A DNA stretch of 64,000 nucleotides from Xanthostigma xanthostigma (GCA_963575645.1 OY754468.1:124001-188000), one strand, 5' to 3'; numbered from the stretch's first letter, positions 10,478 to 22,757 are shown. Numbers and translations are program-made. Notes: a model not told the origin generated them from the letters alone.

Positions 10478-12061
10478 TTCGACTCTTAAAAGTTTTCTTC
10501 ACCAAGTTCTATCTGAGAACTGGTGAAATTACTTCATACGGATTTTCAGTTTATTATTCGAAAGTTATTGCCCCGTCAATATAAAAATACATATTATAAT
10601 ATTATAAACATTTCCAAAAATGAGACTATATGAAACGTTGGGAAATTTTTGTCCGACCCGTGGTTCGCGTGATTCGACCGACGCCAATAGCGATATGACG
10701 TCTGACAACTAATAAATTTGAAAATATGTTTGGATACAAGGTCCAGCAAATCTATAAGACAGTCGGTGATTTTTTCTGAACATATTATCAAGAGTTCTGC
10801 AGCGTATTTGAATCGTTCTGGCTAACGGAAATTATGCCGGAGGCTCCGGCGATATCGATGGTGTGATAGCAATGATTGGATGAAATCTATCGTGTATTTT
10901 GCGCCAATATAGAAGGCTGTTTACCGTTGTTGATACAGCATTCGGTGCGCGCCGTCGCCGCCGCGGCGCTTTGGTATTTTCGATTGTTTTGTTTTCATTT
11001 TGGGACAGATTATTTATGATTACACTATAAACAGCATTGCGAAGTAGGTATTTTGTAATTTTTTTTTATAAATATGTATTTTTGCTATTTTAAGAATCGA
11101 ACAAGTCGTCATCAAAACCTTCAATGGTTGTTTGTTTGTTTGTTTTTTTTTTTAGTTTGAACTCAACGCATTTTTAAAATAAAAGAATAGTAGTGTATGT
11201 ATCTAAAATGTAATGTAGCTTATTTTCGGCGAGTAAGTGACATTATGTTGAAACGAGTCTCAGCGAGTTCTAACAGTCACACGATTCAAACTATCATTAC
11301 TCCGAGAACATAATATCGCACGTTGAAAACAAAAGTGGCATTATGCAAAAAATGGCAGTTTACAGTAGAGCATTTTTTAGTTTTAATATTATTGTTTTGT
11401 CCTAAAAAAGTTACTATTAAAATACTGCTTATAGAGATTCTTTTGTTAACAATAAGACAATTTATTTGTTGACCACAATGTTAAAAATAAAGTTATTAAA
11501 AAAAGAACTTTTTACAATAATTTTTTGTTTAGTGTCATTGTTGTCATAACCTATAATCAGTAAGTTGGAGACTTCAACTGCAAAAAGTGTCACTAAACAA
11601 AATGTGTCATTTTATGTATTTACTTACTTGCATTAATTTTTGTAGCAACTGTAATCAGCAAACTGTCGTTTAACAAAATGTGTCACTTTTTCACTTACAG
11701 CGACGTGCGTACCAAACAACTGCTTTGACAATAAATTGACACAATTAAAATAGTGTCGTTATATCAGTCATGACCATGGGCAATTCTTTCAAAATATAAA
11801 GTGACACTAGCTCAGTCTAGCCGAAGTAAGTGGATTTATAAGCAAACGGAAATTTTCGTATTTTGACACTTTTGCAATAAAACATGAATCTTACAAAAGG
11901 TGAAAAGTTAACTTTTTTATATAGTGTCACTATTGTTTTCAACATACGATATATACATTTCTTGCACGTATATATCACCTATAAAAAAACTGGTGTTTTC
12001 AATATATTTTAAATACTTATTTTTGACAGTTCAATTATGTAACAAACTTCAGTTCTATATT
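10478..12061. other. Unassigned DNA with a cluster of TGTCACT/AGTGACA motifs
   Basis: No gene is seen. Between about 11235 and 11935 the motif AGTGTCACT or close variants (AAGTGACATT, TAGTGTCATT, AAGTGTCACT, ATGTGTCACT, TAGTGTCGTT, AAAGTGACAC, TTTGACACTT, TAGTGTCACT) occurs roughly ten times on both strands. A GC-rich patch (GCGCGCCGTCGCCGCCGCGG) is near 10950. Confidence 0.45.
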
Positions 12062-12257
12062 ATAGTGCTAACACACGGTCGAACTTGGTCCGGTCCGACA
12101 ACGGACATGGTACGGCGGATCTTGCAACAGACGACCGAATCTGTTCCCATCGAACCGGGCGGACACGCAGACTACTGTACAGACGAACAGATTTGGTACG
12201 GAGCGGACCAGATCCGCTGTTCGCTTCGAACCAAGTTCGACCGTCTGTTAGTACTAT
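12062..12257. mobile_element. Short GC-rich MITE with 27-bp terminal inverted repeats
   Basis: The left end ATAGTGCTAACACACGG...TCGAACTTGG is matched by the complement of the right end CCAAGTTCGACCGTCTGTTAGTACTAT with two or three mismatches. The 196-bp body is far richer in GC than its surroundings, and overlapping open frames run through it, but no protein is recognised. The target duplication and superfamily are unclear. Confidence 0.7.
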
Positions 12258-12342
12258 TAGGTTGGTAATTGCTGTTGTTGAATCAAGGTTAGATGATAGA
12301 TCACGTGCGTTTGTTTCAATTTACGCACTCTCGCATGTTGTT

Positions 12343-12416
12343 AAAGCAGTTATTTTATAGGGAGTGTGCAGAAAATGTCTTTTTTGCACAGTCCCTATAT
12401 AAAATATAGCTGCTTT
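12343..12416. ncRNA. Pre-miRNA-like hairpin (candidate)
   Basis: A 74-nt imperfect hairpin. AAAGCAG pairs with CTGCTTT at the base, TATTTTATA pairs with TATAAAATA, GGGA pairs with TCCC, and GTGCA pairs with TGCAC under a loop of about 14 nt. That is about 26 paired bases with small bulges, the size and shape of an animal pre-miRNA. It could equally be a MITE relic. Nothing shows that it is transcribed, so the strand is left open. Confidence 0.3.
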
Positions 12417-13332
12417 TAATTTAATTTCATGTAATTTGACGCCATTTACCTTGGTTGTCGAGCGTCTATAATCTACAATAACTGCCTACCTACCTAAATA
12501 AATGAGAAGTAGACTTTTAAACGCTAGAAGAAATTTTTGAAATCGATTAAGAAGTTTTCGAGTTTGGAATTAATTTAGCTACAAATTCGTTCGTTTATGA
12601 AATGTTATACCTACTACCTACAGATCCAAATGACTTCCCCTTGTGTGTGCTAATATAATTACCATACAAAAAGTGGTCTGTCAGGCTGGGAGTGCCAGGT
12701 ATTTCGTATTGTGTGAATGTAATTTGCAGTCATAAAATCTAGTTTGCATTAGAAGTTATTTTTTTTTTAGTCGAGAAGTCATTAATTACGCACGTATTGT
12801 GTTTTTTTCTCTCCGTGCATACATTAATAGATTATAATTAGTGATAGAGGGGACTGAAAATGCCAATCAAAACAGGAAACTGAAGGCTGTTTCATTTTTA
12901 TTCCGTTTTTTTTCTATTAAAAAGAATTGACGGGGAACAACGCACAATTTGAATATTTTCAAATATAAGACGGTCTTCATAAATGTTTGATATTTTTTTC
13001 GAAAGTTGTAAATAATACAAAATTAGATTTTTCATTGAATTATAATACAAAATTAGATAATAAATGTGAATTTTCATACGGTATGAACATGAAAAGTTTT
13101 CGCTGTTATCTTTCCTAATGAAATAGAAATTGTCTTGATTTAGGAATCAGATTAATATAAGAAAACAACTTTCATCGTTGATTCACTCACAGCTCTCACT
13201 TCTGTGAAGGTTCATATCTGACGTTATCTAAGATAAAAATTAGCTCTCGCATGATGTGAAATATAGAGTTACAAATGGCTATATATTAGAATGATGAATT
13301 GACCTTACGGCTTACTGTGTCACTGTGGAGTA
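12417..13332. other. Unassigned AT-rich DNA
   Basis: No gene or repeat boundary recognised. A short GGTTGTCGAGCGTCTATAAT motif near 12452 resembles one near 4075, and ACAAAATTAGAT is duplicated near 13018-13055. Confidence 0.45.
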
Positions 13333-13395
13333 ATGTAGGTAACTCAGTCCGCCGCGATAGTGGAAAGATTGGGGGTTCGTATCCCGATGGTGACA
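13333..13395 (+). repeat. tRNA-like segment (SINE head or tRNA relic)
   Basis: TAACTCAGTCCGCCGCG resembles a pol III A box, and GGGGGTTCGTATCCC resembles a B box (one mismatch to GGTTCGANTCC) at tRNA-like spacing. A full cloverleaf with an acceptor stem is not evident, so a functional tRNA is unlikely. Confidence 0.4.
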
Positions 13396-15399
13396 TTGTT
13401 TGAGAAATAAATTTTTCTAATGTAGACATGTAACAATGGGTGTTTCAACAATGTAGCAACAGAAGCTATTCTTTAAAATTAGATAATTTTAACAAAAATA
13501 CTTTAAGGATCTGTTAGTAACAAAAAAATAATTGTCTCGGTATTCGTATCGCCAGGGTTGTCTTAAAGGCGGGGCAACAGGGGTGAACTTCTCAGACTTT
13601 CACAAATCCCATCGTTACATTTTTTATTGGCATAAAAATGTATAAAACTTAATATATATATTTATTCATATAATATGAAGGTTTGGAATTGATATAAACG
13701 TATCACAATATGTATAAGATCTAGGTATATAAATAATTGTCTCATAATTATGGCTTATTTAAAGGTATGTAATATTATATTAAAACTTTTTTTCGCCGTG
13801 AAAAAACGATGACAATGCAATATTATTTCAGGAGTCTCCAATTTCTCCCCATTTTTTTAAATGTCATCTCGATACGAAATACGCTGCTATAAACATTGCG
13901 TTTATTTTTGACGTGCTACTTTTGCATAAATATTAATTGTCCCACTCTATAGTTTCCAAATAGTCCATAGTTCGATGGGTGCGCGGTGCTAGGTGGTATT
14001 ATAGTTCGCGTTTCATACGCTTGAGGCCGGCACTGTCTATATTCCACCATTATTATCTGATATTTATCGTTAGAAACGCAGTAAAGCCCATAATACAACG
14101 AAAGCTACTGTTTGGCTGCGATAAATTGTCGTCGAAATGCAGGAAATAAGAAACGCACGGGATAATAAAACAAGAAATTAATATCTTCGCCGGAGGTGAA
14201 TTGTTGCTTCTTTTATTTGTCTTATCGCTCAGAATGTATAGAAGAAGAAAAATTGTTACGGGCGGTTGAAAAACAAAGAATACATAAATTTTCTCACTGT
14301 TGCATACAGAACTTTCGTAAGGTGATGTATTTGTTGAAATCATTGTCAAGCAGGTAAAGCTTTCAAAAAAGGAGCAATTAGAATCCGCGGAAAACATCTA
14401 ACTGCCATTTTCTGAACGCCGTTTCTAATCGCTTCGACTGTGCAGTGGGCCCACAAGTGGCATCGCTAGAACAGTTCTAAGCCACTAATTGGATCCACGT
14501 CACGGCGACTACGCGAAGTACAACCGCAATAGTGACTGAGCTGCAATGCGTGCGAGAAAGAAGGACGGCGAGTCCCATTCGCGGTGCAGGCGAAAAGAGA
14601 CGGAAACAGAGACAAGGACGGGAAGTGCACCACCGTACATTTGAACACACAAACACATTCTATTATGACCTTGGTTAGATAGATTTTCCTAATAGCATAC
14701 GAGTCCGCCAGCTGTTCTCAAAGTTTTCGACGACAAAATTTCAATTGTCTCTGATTTTTCGAAATGTCGGTTAAATAGATATTTTATCTAAAACTTAAAT
14801 GAGCGGCAAATAAATAATACACTTGCAGCCCAATAAAATGATCGATAGATAATGTAAACAATCTGAATTTATGAACTCTCTATCGAACAAAAATTCATCG
14901 ATTGCGATAAAAATGTTAGTAATTGTAATTTTTAGTGTCATTCTGACTGAGTTAAAAAATAAAGACTAGAATTAATAATTCACTTCCTGGGAGATGGTCA
15001 ACAGTTTGAGAAGCGCCGAAATGCACACACACACGCATCGAAATACGCAGCAGGCAGGCAGGCCTCTGCCTCTGCTGTATCTAAGCCGGCCAACACGCGT
15101 TTCTCCTGCACATGTCGTACGGCCACGGAACTCATGATGATGTGATTCGATTGCTGCTGCTGCTGCCGCCGCAGCGCCGCATCGTTCCTGCAACCGACGA
15201 CGATTCCCGTTCGTAGCTTTTGTTTAGTGCCAACGATCCCCGGACTCTGTATTCTTAATTTTTTGTCACGAATAGTGCTTTTCTTTTGCTAATAATTACA
15301 AAAATCTTAAGCTTATTCTAAAAATACACTGCAAGCGGTGTTTATAATATCAACGCATATCCCAAGCATTCGAAATAGCTAAAAAACATAAGACTATTA
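13396..15399. other. Unassigned DNA with two GC-rich patches
   Basis: The patches at about 14400-14650 and 15000-15240 are richer in GC and CpG. The second holds an AC/GT run, a short GCAG repeat and a (CTG)n tract near 15151-15168, which produces a poly-alanine frame on the minus strand. They could be non-coding exons or promoters, but no start, splice pattern or conserved frame supports a gene. Confidence 0.35.
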
Positions 15400-15527
15400 C
15401 TGAGGAGTATTTGGAAGGAATTCCGTGGTGTAAGGAAGCAATACTGAGATTTTAACTTGCATTTAATACTAACGTATTGCTTCATTTTCGATCCTTACGC
15501 CACGGAATTCCTTCCAAATACTCATCA
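15400..15527. repeat. Long near-perfect hairpin
   Basis: GAGTATTTGGAAGGAATTCC GTGG and GTAAGGA at the left are mirrored by TCCTTAC and CCACGGAATTCCTTCC AAATACTC at the right, with only a T/C change in about 32 bp. An inner AGCAATAC/GTATTGCT pair follows. The right arm has about 8-9 extra bases between the two helices, and the loop is about 30 nt. It could be a small foldback MITE or a hairpin-RNA locus. Confidence 0.6.
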
Positions 15528-16842
15528 TTAACTTCAACGGATCACAGTTACTCTATTTATTGAATAGAGTCAATCTTCATACTATTACTGAGTTGAATTC
15601 TGCATAAAATTACAATGTATTTATAAAAATAATGCAACTCTCCCACTGAGTCATCAAAAAAACTTTCCCTAGCGTATGCATGCTGCTTTTTGTCGCGCGG
15701 TTTTGCGATTGGGCCGCTTGGAGATTTTTTTGTACAAGTGATAACAATTGTATTCGCTGTTTCTTGAACGGCTTCCTACAAAGGCACCGGACTAGTGATC
15801 TATGTAAGTTGATTGTTACAACAGTTGATTTTGTCTATTCAAAAAATCAGTGTCGATTCTTGTTTCGTCATCTCAGCTAATGAAGTTTATTAAATATATA
15901 GAGAAATACACAATTAAAATCGTACGGTTTAAAAAATTCGACTTTGAAGTTCAAAATGAAACGAGTCATATTGTGATGTATTGAATGTATCGATGAATAC
16001 ATCGGTTCAAATAAATTATGTTAAATATAGACAGGCAACGCAAGAACAGTAGCAGGGCCGTATTTAAAATTCAAACATTTAAAGAAAAAAATAAGCTAAA
16101 TAAAATGACGATACGACATCGTGATTTGACGATTGTCAACCATTAGAGATTTGTGTGTTTCAGCAAAGAGTAGCTATTAGTCAACTTTCAAGCGACTTAA
16201 ATAGCAAAATCTCACGAAGAAAAGTAGCCCGTGTGCGCTGACCCTTATAGTGATATTTCGCTACGAGGGCTAGGCTTTATTGTTAGATATCGACATCTGG
16301 AAGGCATCCTGATTTAAGTGGATCCGAAAAGTTTGTGACTGCGAATGGGCAAAGGCGAAAACCGTCCGCCAAACAGTGATTCCGAGTTGTTTTTTTTTTT
16401 TTTTATTTGAAGTTATAGTTCGACATAGACATCGATTCTGGATGCGTTTGTTCGGACCTGTTTTTATTCTCATAACTTGTCTGTCTAGTTATATGCATAG
16501 TTATTATAAGATTCACAACAGTCGTGTTTCTAACTCGCAAACGTCCTTAGAAGCGGCTAATGCTCTCTGATAGAACATAGAGTGCTGCGGTCCTCCCTCC
16601 CGATCCCCGCTCCCCGCCTTCCCACATTCGACTCGCGGTACCGCGACCTTGCGTTCTGGTCCCTCCGCCCCTCGGAGCACCGCCAACACCCGTCACTGTC
16701 ACACAACTAGATTATTGCCGAAACTGCGCTTGGATCAACGACATACAAATAATTGTTTAGATTGAACGGAAATACCTGCAGCGCCGCATCTAAGAAATGC
16801 CTCCTCCGACCCGACTATAAGATCTTCGTATATGACGTCAAG
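15528..16842. other. Unassigned DNA; C-rich patch at 16570-16720
   Basis: Mostly AT-rich. Bases 16570-16720 are pyrimidine- and GC-rich (CCTCCCTCCCGATCCCCGCT), unlike the surroundings, and could be a promoter or non-coding exon. No coding frame with recognisable domains is present. Confidence 0.35.
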
Positions 16843-16961
16843 GTCTTTTCTTGTACAAAAGAAAAAATCGCTTTGCAAAATCCGGATTTTGTATCTCGAC
16901 AAGAACTAATGCACTGCTTGCGCTACACTGATGGTACGCTACAGTGTGTACAAGAAAAGAC
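16843..16961. repeat. 119-bp inverted repeat
   Basis: A perfect 15-bp inverted pair, GTCTTTTCTTGTACA at the left and TGTACAAGAAAAGAC at the right, bounds 89 bp. It lies within a 77-codon open frame (16753-16986) that starts at TTG and has no recognisable domain. Probably a small MITE. Confidence 0.5.
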
Positions 16962-19353
16962 TAAATTATTGGCAAGGTACTGCTGACGTTTTCTTGGTTA
17001 GTAATTAAACGAAATTCCTTCTCGAATTGTAAAATCTATTCCCACTAGTAAAAATAGAGGCACAGAAATTACTTTTCAAACTTCTCAAATAAAAAATAGG
17101 CACAAGATGCGGATGTTATTGAAACAATCAGACGGAAAGCAAAAATATGCCTTAGCTTTAAACTTAACAAACCTCTTAATTCTAATTCGTATTCGAGAAA
17201 GGACATTGTGCCATCAAATTTTATCCGATTTTTAGGATCGTATTCAACAAACGGAATTTGCTTTCAAATTATGAATATTTTTTTAAAGAATTCACGTACC
17301 TATATAGAAAGGAGTGGTTTTCAAACGCTTGAACCAAATATAATTATTTTAACCGAGTTTGAATTGCCTAAGGGGACAAATAATATATAACTTATAGAAC
17401 TACTCATTTATTTTAGATCATGAATGAAACAATTGAAATTTATGGTTTTATTTTCTAATAAAATGCCCCACAGACGATCGATAGATAAAAAATTGTCTCA
17501 AATTTTTGTACAATTATTGCTTATTGTCATTTCTATACTATTTATTATTTTCAATTTTTTCTATTTGGGGTATTTTAAGTTAGTTACCGATTTTCAATAA
17601 TTTCACTTTAATATTTTTTTTATAAATATATTTAACCGTCTATAATTTCGCAACTGTTTCTGGCATTTTGTAAAAATCAATAATTTCACTTTCAAACTAG
17701 AGTACCTACTTACTTATTATTTCCGACCGTAACTATCTATTTTGTAACATCACAACAAAACATGTATTTTTCTAAAAATGATACTATTTTCTTTAATTGA
17801 TAAACATTAAGATGCAACCACAAATATACGTTTCTATGGTCCACACTTTATTTTTAAATTTTTTTAATTGTTTGCATATTTGTATACAATTTGTTATGCT
17901 ATATAAAGGAACATTTTTGTAAGTGAAGTTTTTTTAAGTCGCACTAACCCAGAACATACCGAAATTGGCAAGTGACATTACATCCTGAAAAATTAAGTAG
18001 GATATTATTATAACTGCACTTTGTAAAATACGGTCTCGCGGATTAAATCGGATTGACTTTTGGAAAACCTTAATCGTTATGTCTTTATAAAAAAATATTA
18101 AATTGCCACCTGTTAGTTTAAATCCGTATTTGAACGCCAGATTTGATCATTTTTATTAGAGGTGCATGCTTATTGTTATTGGTAGTTTTTTTTTAACATC
18201 TCAAACGGAAATGCCTTCAGAGTTCAGATGCATTTGTAATAATTTCTCCATGCATGCTATTTTTAAAAACACGAAATTGCGCTTCGATTCATATAAAATA
18301 AACGTTTACGGAAATTCCATATTCGTTTTCTTGGCAGCCTTCACAAAATAAAAAGTGCTCTGTAAAACGGGACGATTTTCAGGCATCTTTTTGGATTTTT
18401 ATTTTCTTATTATCGCCGCTGCTGATACTTAAAAACTCAAAACGGATTAATTAAAGCGCGCATAGCTCATATAAACGTTCTTCTGATAAATTGGATAAGA
18501 CTAGGTCTACTTTTTACAGGACCGAGTGTCCCGTTTAATATTTCCGGAATGGTCAACTACGCCTTTGAGCTCTTCCAATTTTAATTTAACTCTAGAAAGT
18601 TACACGTATAATAACTACTTATAACGTTCTAGGTTTTAGCAACTGATCAAATATTTTCATATGTAAATTCCAGATTACAAAGTACAAATTTGCATATGTT
18701 TTGTGATATGGTTTTTTATTTGTATTCGATTGCAACAATATTGTTTTGTAGCTGCATGCAAGTCCCCGGCAACATAACCGATGCTGTTGTCGTATTATCT
18801 TTGTGAATTGCTGGTTATAATTGCCACCTTAGCAAAACATATATAATCAGTGAAAATTCATTCATCTCAAGTTACGTCAACAATCTTTTGGAGCGCTCTT
18901 TTGAATCATTATTTATTTTATCAAAAAACATATTGTGTATACTTCAGTAGTTGGTAAACAATGCGTGTCTTTATGTTGTATTATATACATATTTTTGTAT
19001 CGTCTTTCGAGTAGGAAATTCCGTTTGTGCATTTTAAAACGGTGAACAGAACTGCATTCGACAATCATTTCTTGGAACAAAGCTGCATAAAAACTCCAGC
19101 AGAATGATAATTAAATGTTTCTTCGGGTTAGATTAAACATTATTTAAAAACATGGTCGTCTCTCTTCAACAACACGAACGGCGATTTATCGTATCTTAGT
19201 CAGACCAATTCGAAATCCTATACCTGCAAACATGTTTTTATTGTTTGGAATCATTTGGTTAGTAAAAAATATAGATATTATGTTTTTTTTTATAGAATGA
19301 TGATGCTTCCAATTTAGTATTTTATGCAGTTGGCTATGTTTCAGTTTTTTTTT
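16962..19353. other. Long AT-rich stretch without a recognisable gene
   Basis: No repeat boundary, RNA gene or domain-bearing frame is seen. The few open frames of about 60 codons are at chance level for this composition. Confidence 0.5.
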
Positions 19354-19560
19354 AAGTGAAACTTCTTATGCGGCACCGCTGCCTCGACGTTTTGAAGGGT
19401 AAAACGGTAGTTATGAAACGAAGAAGTCAAATTGGTTTTCTTATATTTGCACTTTTGTCCCATGTCATACGCAATAGACCGATTTTGTCGCAAAGTTAAA
19501 TAAATTATATAGAATAAACGTCTATTCTTAAATTATTCATATGTGTAAGAAGTTTCACTT
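19354..19560. mobile_element. MITE with AAGTGAAACTTCTTA inverted ends
   Basis: AAGTGAAACTTCTTA at 19354 is matched by TAAGAAGTTTCACTT ending at 19560, giving a 207-bp element with a GC-richer interior. Similar ends occur at 50586-50813, and a comparable design with GATGTGAAACAT ends is at 19828-20061. No protein is encoded. Confidence 0.65.
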
Positions 19561-19827
19561 GGTTCGTGTGCCCCACGGCCACGATATATCTCCTTTTGTT
19601 TTTATTCATTTTCAGAGTTTTAAAAACAAGTAAATAGGTATGCACCTATTAATACATAAAATATAGTAGAATTTATATAATATATCGTATATAAATATTT
19701 TACGTTTAAAAATATTAAAGTTCTTAAGACTTTTGTAGGTCATTTTCTACCAATGGTGCCTATTTCCGAAATATTCCATTTTTTTAATTCTTGCCGTTTC
19801 TATGGTCAATGTTGAATGTAACTTTTT

Positions 19828-20061
19828 GATGTGAAACATCTATAGCCGCACGTAAAACAGATTTCTGGCGTGGCGACGCGTCGCCACGAAATCGACTGTG
19901 CGATACCTATAGTGTATACTCCACAGGGTATACAGTGTTGTTTACTATTATAATTAAAGTGTGCATTCATCTGTGCATTAAGCACGCGTAAATTTGGTGT
20001 GTTTGAAGCGCCAGTAAATGTAAAATCTACTCTCTTGGTAGATTAAATTATGTTTCACATC
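19828..20061. mobile_element. MITE with GATGTGAAACAT inverted ends
   Basis: GATGTGAAACATC at the left and ATGTTTCACATC at the right form 12-bp inverted ends of a 234-bp element. Inside is a perfect 20-bp palindrome (19869-19888, CGTGGCGACGCGTCGCCACG). The interior is GC-richer than its surroundings. The superfamily was not determined. Confidence 0.65.
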
Positions 20062-21330
20062 TGCCAGGCGTCCCGCGACGGCTCACATTTTTTGAAAAAA
20101 ATTTTGTTCAAAACGACTTAAAGATTGACCGAAATGCTTTTGAAAATATCTATAAACCACAAGTATTTTGCGAACGTTCTCTAGTTAAAGGTAGGTACAT
20201 ATTCGTGTGCATAATACAATAATTATATTAACGCTGTAACGTTGCCGCAACAATCGTGCAACATCGGGTGATTCATAATATATCTCAACATCTGGCGGAA
20301 TCGCAGGACATATTGTAATGATTTTTTTTTCAAAGAATAATAATAATTAACAGACATTTGAACTGTGAAATGGTGAACGCATATATAATTTTGATGGTTT
20401 CCTGTGCATGCTGTGTTGCCAAGTTGCCGATTTCCGGTCTACGCTCAGAAATTCGGCGGTAGACGGAAATTTGAATAGTATGTTACCTTAATATTTGTAA
20501 GAGAATTGAAGTTCAATATAAACCATTTGTTACATTTAAACCAGCAGTCGTCAATCTTTTTGGGCTTGAGATTGCGTACATTTGGCTAGCTCTGTGTATA
20601 GTTCAGATTAGTCAGCTTTAATGCTAAACTTATAGAAAATAACTAATACTTTAGTACAAATTGTGAGAATTCTGTAGCCTTACTGAATTTATGAACAATT
20701 TAACTTCTTGTTTAATAAGCGCATAATAATAGATCTTTTATCGTCTTTGCGTATCCAACATTTATATGTAGATTAATCTGTTATATTTTTACAGATTGTA
20801 ATTTATGTAAGGTCAAACCGAATCCATATCTGGCTGTAAGTATGTGTTTGTTTATAAATAATACATCAGGTTAAATATAATTAATATTTATGTGGCAAAC
20901 ATCACACGTGGCATAATTCAATATACATCATAAGCAATGCGCGCCATCGATGATATTTTTGCTTTGGTCTAGGATAACGCGATTTTTACTCTGCCGCGAG
21001 ATGCAACAATTTGTCTTCCGTCTGCCTAATTAAATAGCCGCGGGCATCGATGTCGCGTATTTTAGATCAAGTAGCTCCATCTATAACTGATCTCTATTAC
21101 CTGCTATAAAATTATGTATACCTTCTCGCGCTGAACCGATTTCAATTTGTTTTTCACGATTGTATTTATTACTTAAGAGAGGGCCTGAAAACTGGTCGAT
21201 CAGTAATTATAATTCGAGTAACAGCACTTTTTATATACGAGTAGACGATGTGAAGATTGATTGGAATTGCTATAGGAAATTTTTAATTATATGCGTCGTC
21301 GGATAATTTCAACGAACGGTGGTAGAACTA
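20062..21330. other. Unassigned AT-rich DNA
   Basis: Nothing recognisable beyond short GC-richer patches near 20420-20470 and 20940-21050. No gene, RNA or repeat boundary can be supported. Confidence 0.45.
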
Positions 21331-22757
21331 TAGGGTTGCCAGATTGGGAAATCAAAATTTCTGGACAATATTCTAAAATATCTGCAGGACAAAATAAAAA
21401 TCTGCATTTATCAACCGAAACACGACTTATAATTTTAAGTAATATGTACTTACTTAGGTATTATATTGTTATAAGAAAAACGAAAATATGAACTATTGAA
21501 CTGAACAGCTGAAATTGGTACAAAAACAGAGGTAGCTTAATCTAACAGTCAATGGTACCTTTCAAGCCACTTTTTGACGTGATAACGTCTTATAAATTGA
21601 TGAATCACCAATCTTATAAATTGATAAAACACCGGCTGCATGTTCGAAAAAGTGTAACGTAACGTTCCTAACGTTCGTAATGCGTAACGTTCCGCCTGAC
21701 CCTGTGCGTGCTTTTTGCTAATTTCTCGCTCAATTTAAATCAGATCGGTTTGAAACCAGTCTTAAACGAAAGAGGAGAACATTTTACATAGATTTCGTAT
21801 AACAGAATTTGCCTAAACAGTTTTTTTATACAAATTTATATAGAAAAATAGCTGTATAAATGCAATGTTGTCTAATGCATGGCGCGACGCGGTCGGTCAT
21901 CTTTGTTTGCCGTACATGGAAATTAGAAAATAACGTATGTCTTGTCTTAACATGAAAACGGCTGCATTTCTAATGTTTAATTCAATTTTTTGACATTAGT
22001 ATTTTGTGAAATGCAACGCCTTCTAAGTTAACTATTGGAATAACTAATTATTATTAGAACATAATACTTTGACAGTTGCAAACGTCACTTTTGACATTTC
22101 TTATCATTCCGACACCAAGGATAAGCGGATTGAAACCAAATTTTGGGAGGATGTTTGATATGCAACTATGAAGTGGCCTATTGTTTTTGGGGAACATCGG
22201 CGCATGCGTAAAAGAATATATCTCTTATAATGATGTTTTATATAATTTATATTTTTACTAGAAATTTTTGTAAATTTTTTGGGGAAAATCGGCGCATGCG
22301 CAAAAGAGATACATGCCATAGTTGTTTTTTATATAATAATAGTGTACTTTTTATAGTGTTTTATTATTCTACTTAATAAAATTTACCTAAATTTGAAGCG
22401 AAAGATGCAATATCATAGATTCGAATTATTATAATTATTATATAAATTTAGGTTATGTATTACGGAATACGTTATCACGTAAAACTATCGTCCGTAAACC
22501 GACTTTACAGACAACCAATTTTTTTTGCCACATATATTTAGTATATCCCTTAGCCGTCTTTATCATTTTAGAACCTTTCTCTGTATTTAGAAAAGATTTA
22601 AAATTAGTACAGTTTTCTTCAAAGTTTAATCGAATTATTAGCTCTGGCGGTGCATGCTTTTTATTTTTAGCTGGACATTTTGCCTAAAACCGGGACACTG
22701 GACAACGTGTAAAATCGCTGGACAATCCAGCCAAGTCCCGCCTATCTGGTAACCCTA
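21331..22757. mobile_element. TAGGGTTGCCAGAT-ended element hosting MITE copy E
   Basis: TAGGGTTGCCAGAT at 21331 is matched by ATCTGGTAACCCTA ending at 22757, giving 14-bp inverted ends with two or three differences. Inside both ends TCTGGACAAT- and GGACAATCCAG-like sequences recur. The MITE copy E at 21571-22526 splits it, so its own length is only about 470 bp. It is a non-autonomous DNA transposon of unassigned superfamily; no clear target duplication is seen. Confidence 0.6.
21571..22526 (+). mobile_element. ACGTGATAACGT-family MITE, copy E (type b/a hybrid, longest)
   Basis: 956 bp with standard left and right arms. The interior starts as type b (TTTGCTAATTTCTCGCTCAA, AATCAGATCGGTTTGAAACC). 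It then continues beyond the usual type b junction into two GCGCATGCG-containing repeat units at about 22197-22300, like those at 54267-54749. It finishes with the type a right interior (AATTTGAAGCGAAAGATGCA). GCCAC flanks both sides (left at 21566-21570, right at 22527-22531), the clearest candidate target duplication for this family. The left block reads CATGTTCG rather than CATGCACG. Confidence 0.88.

Noticed and set aside
12085..12360. Two overlapping plus-strand frames over the GC-rich MITE
   Set aside because: They span terminal inverted repeats of the small element and end in AT-rich flank; no domain.
13333..13395. Functional tRNA gene (also considered at 25410 and 55336)
   Set aside because: A/B-box-like sequences are present, but I cannot close acceptor and anticodon stems, and all three lie in repeats or AT-rich bodies; SINE-like relics are more likely.
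14972..15193. Poly-alanine minus-strand frame
   Set aside because: Produced by a CTG/CAG run; the rest of the frame has no recognisable sequence.
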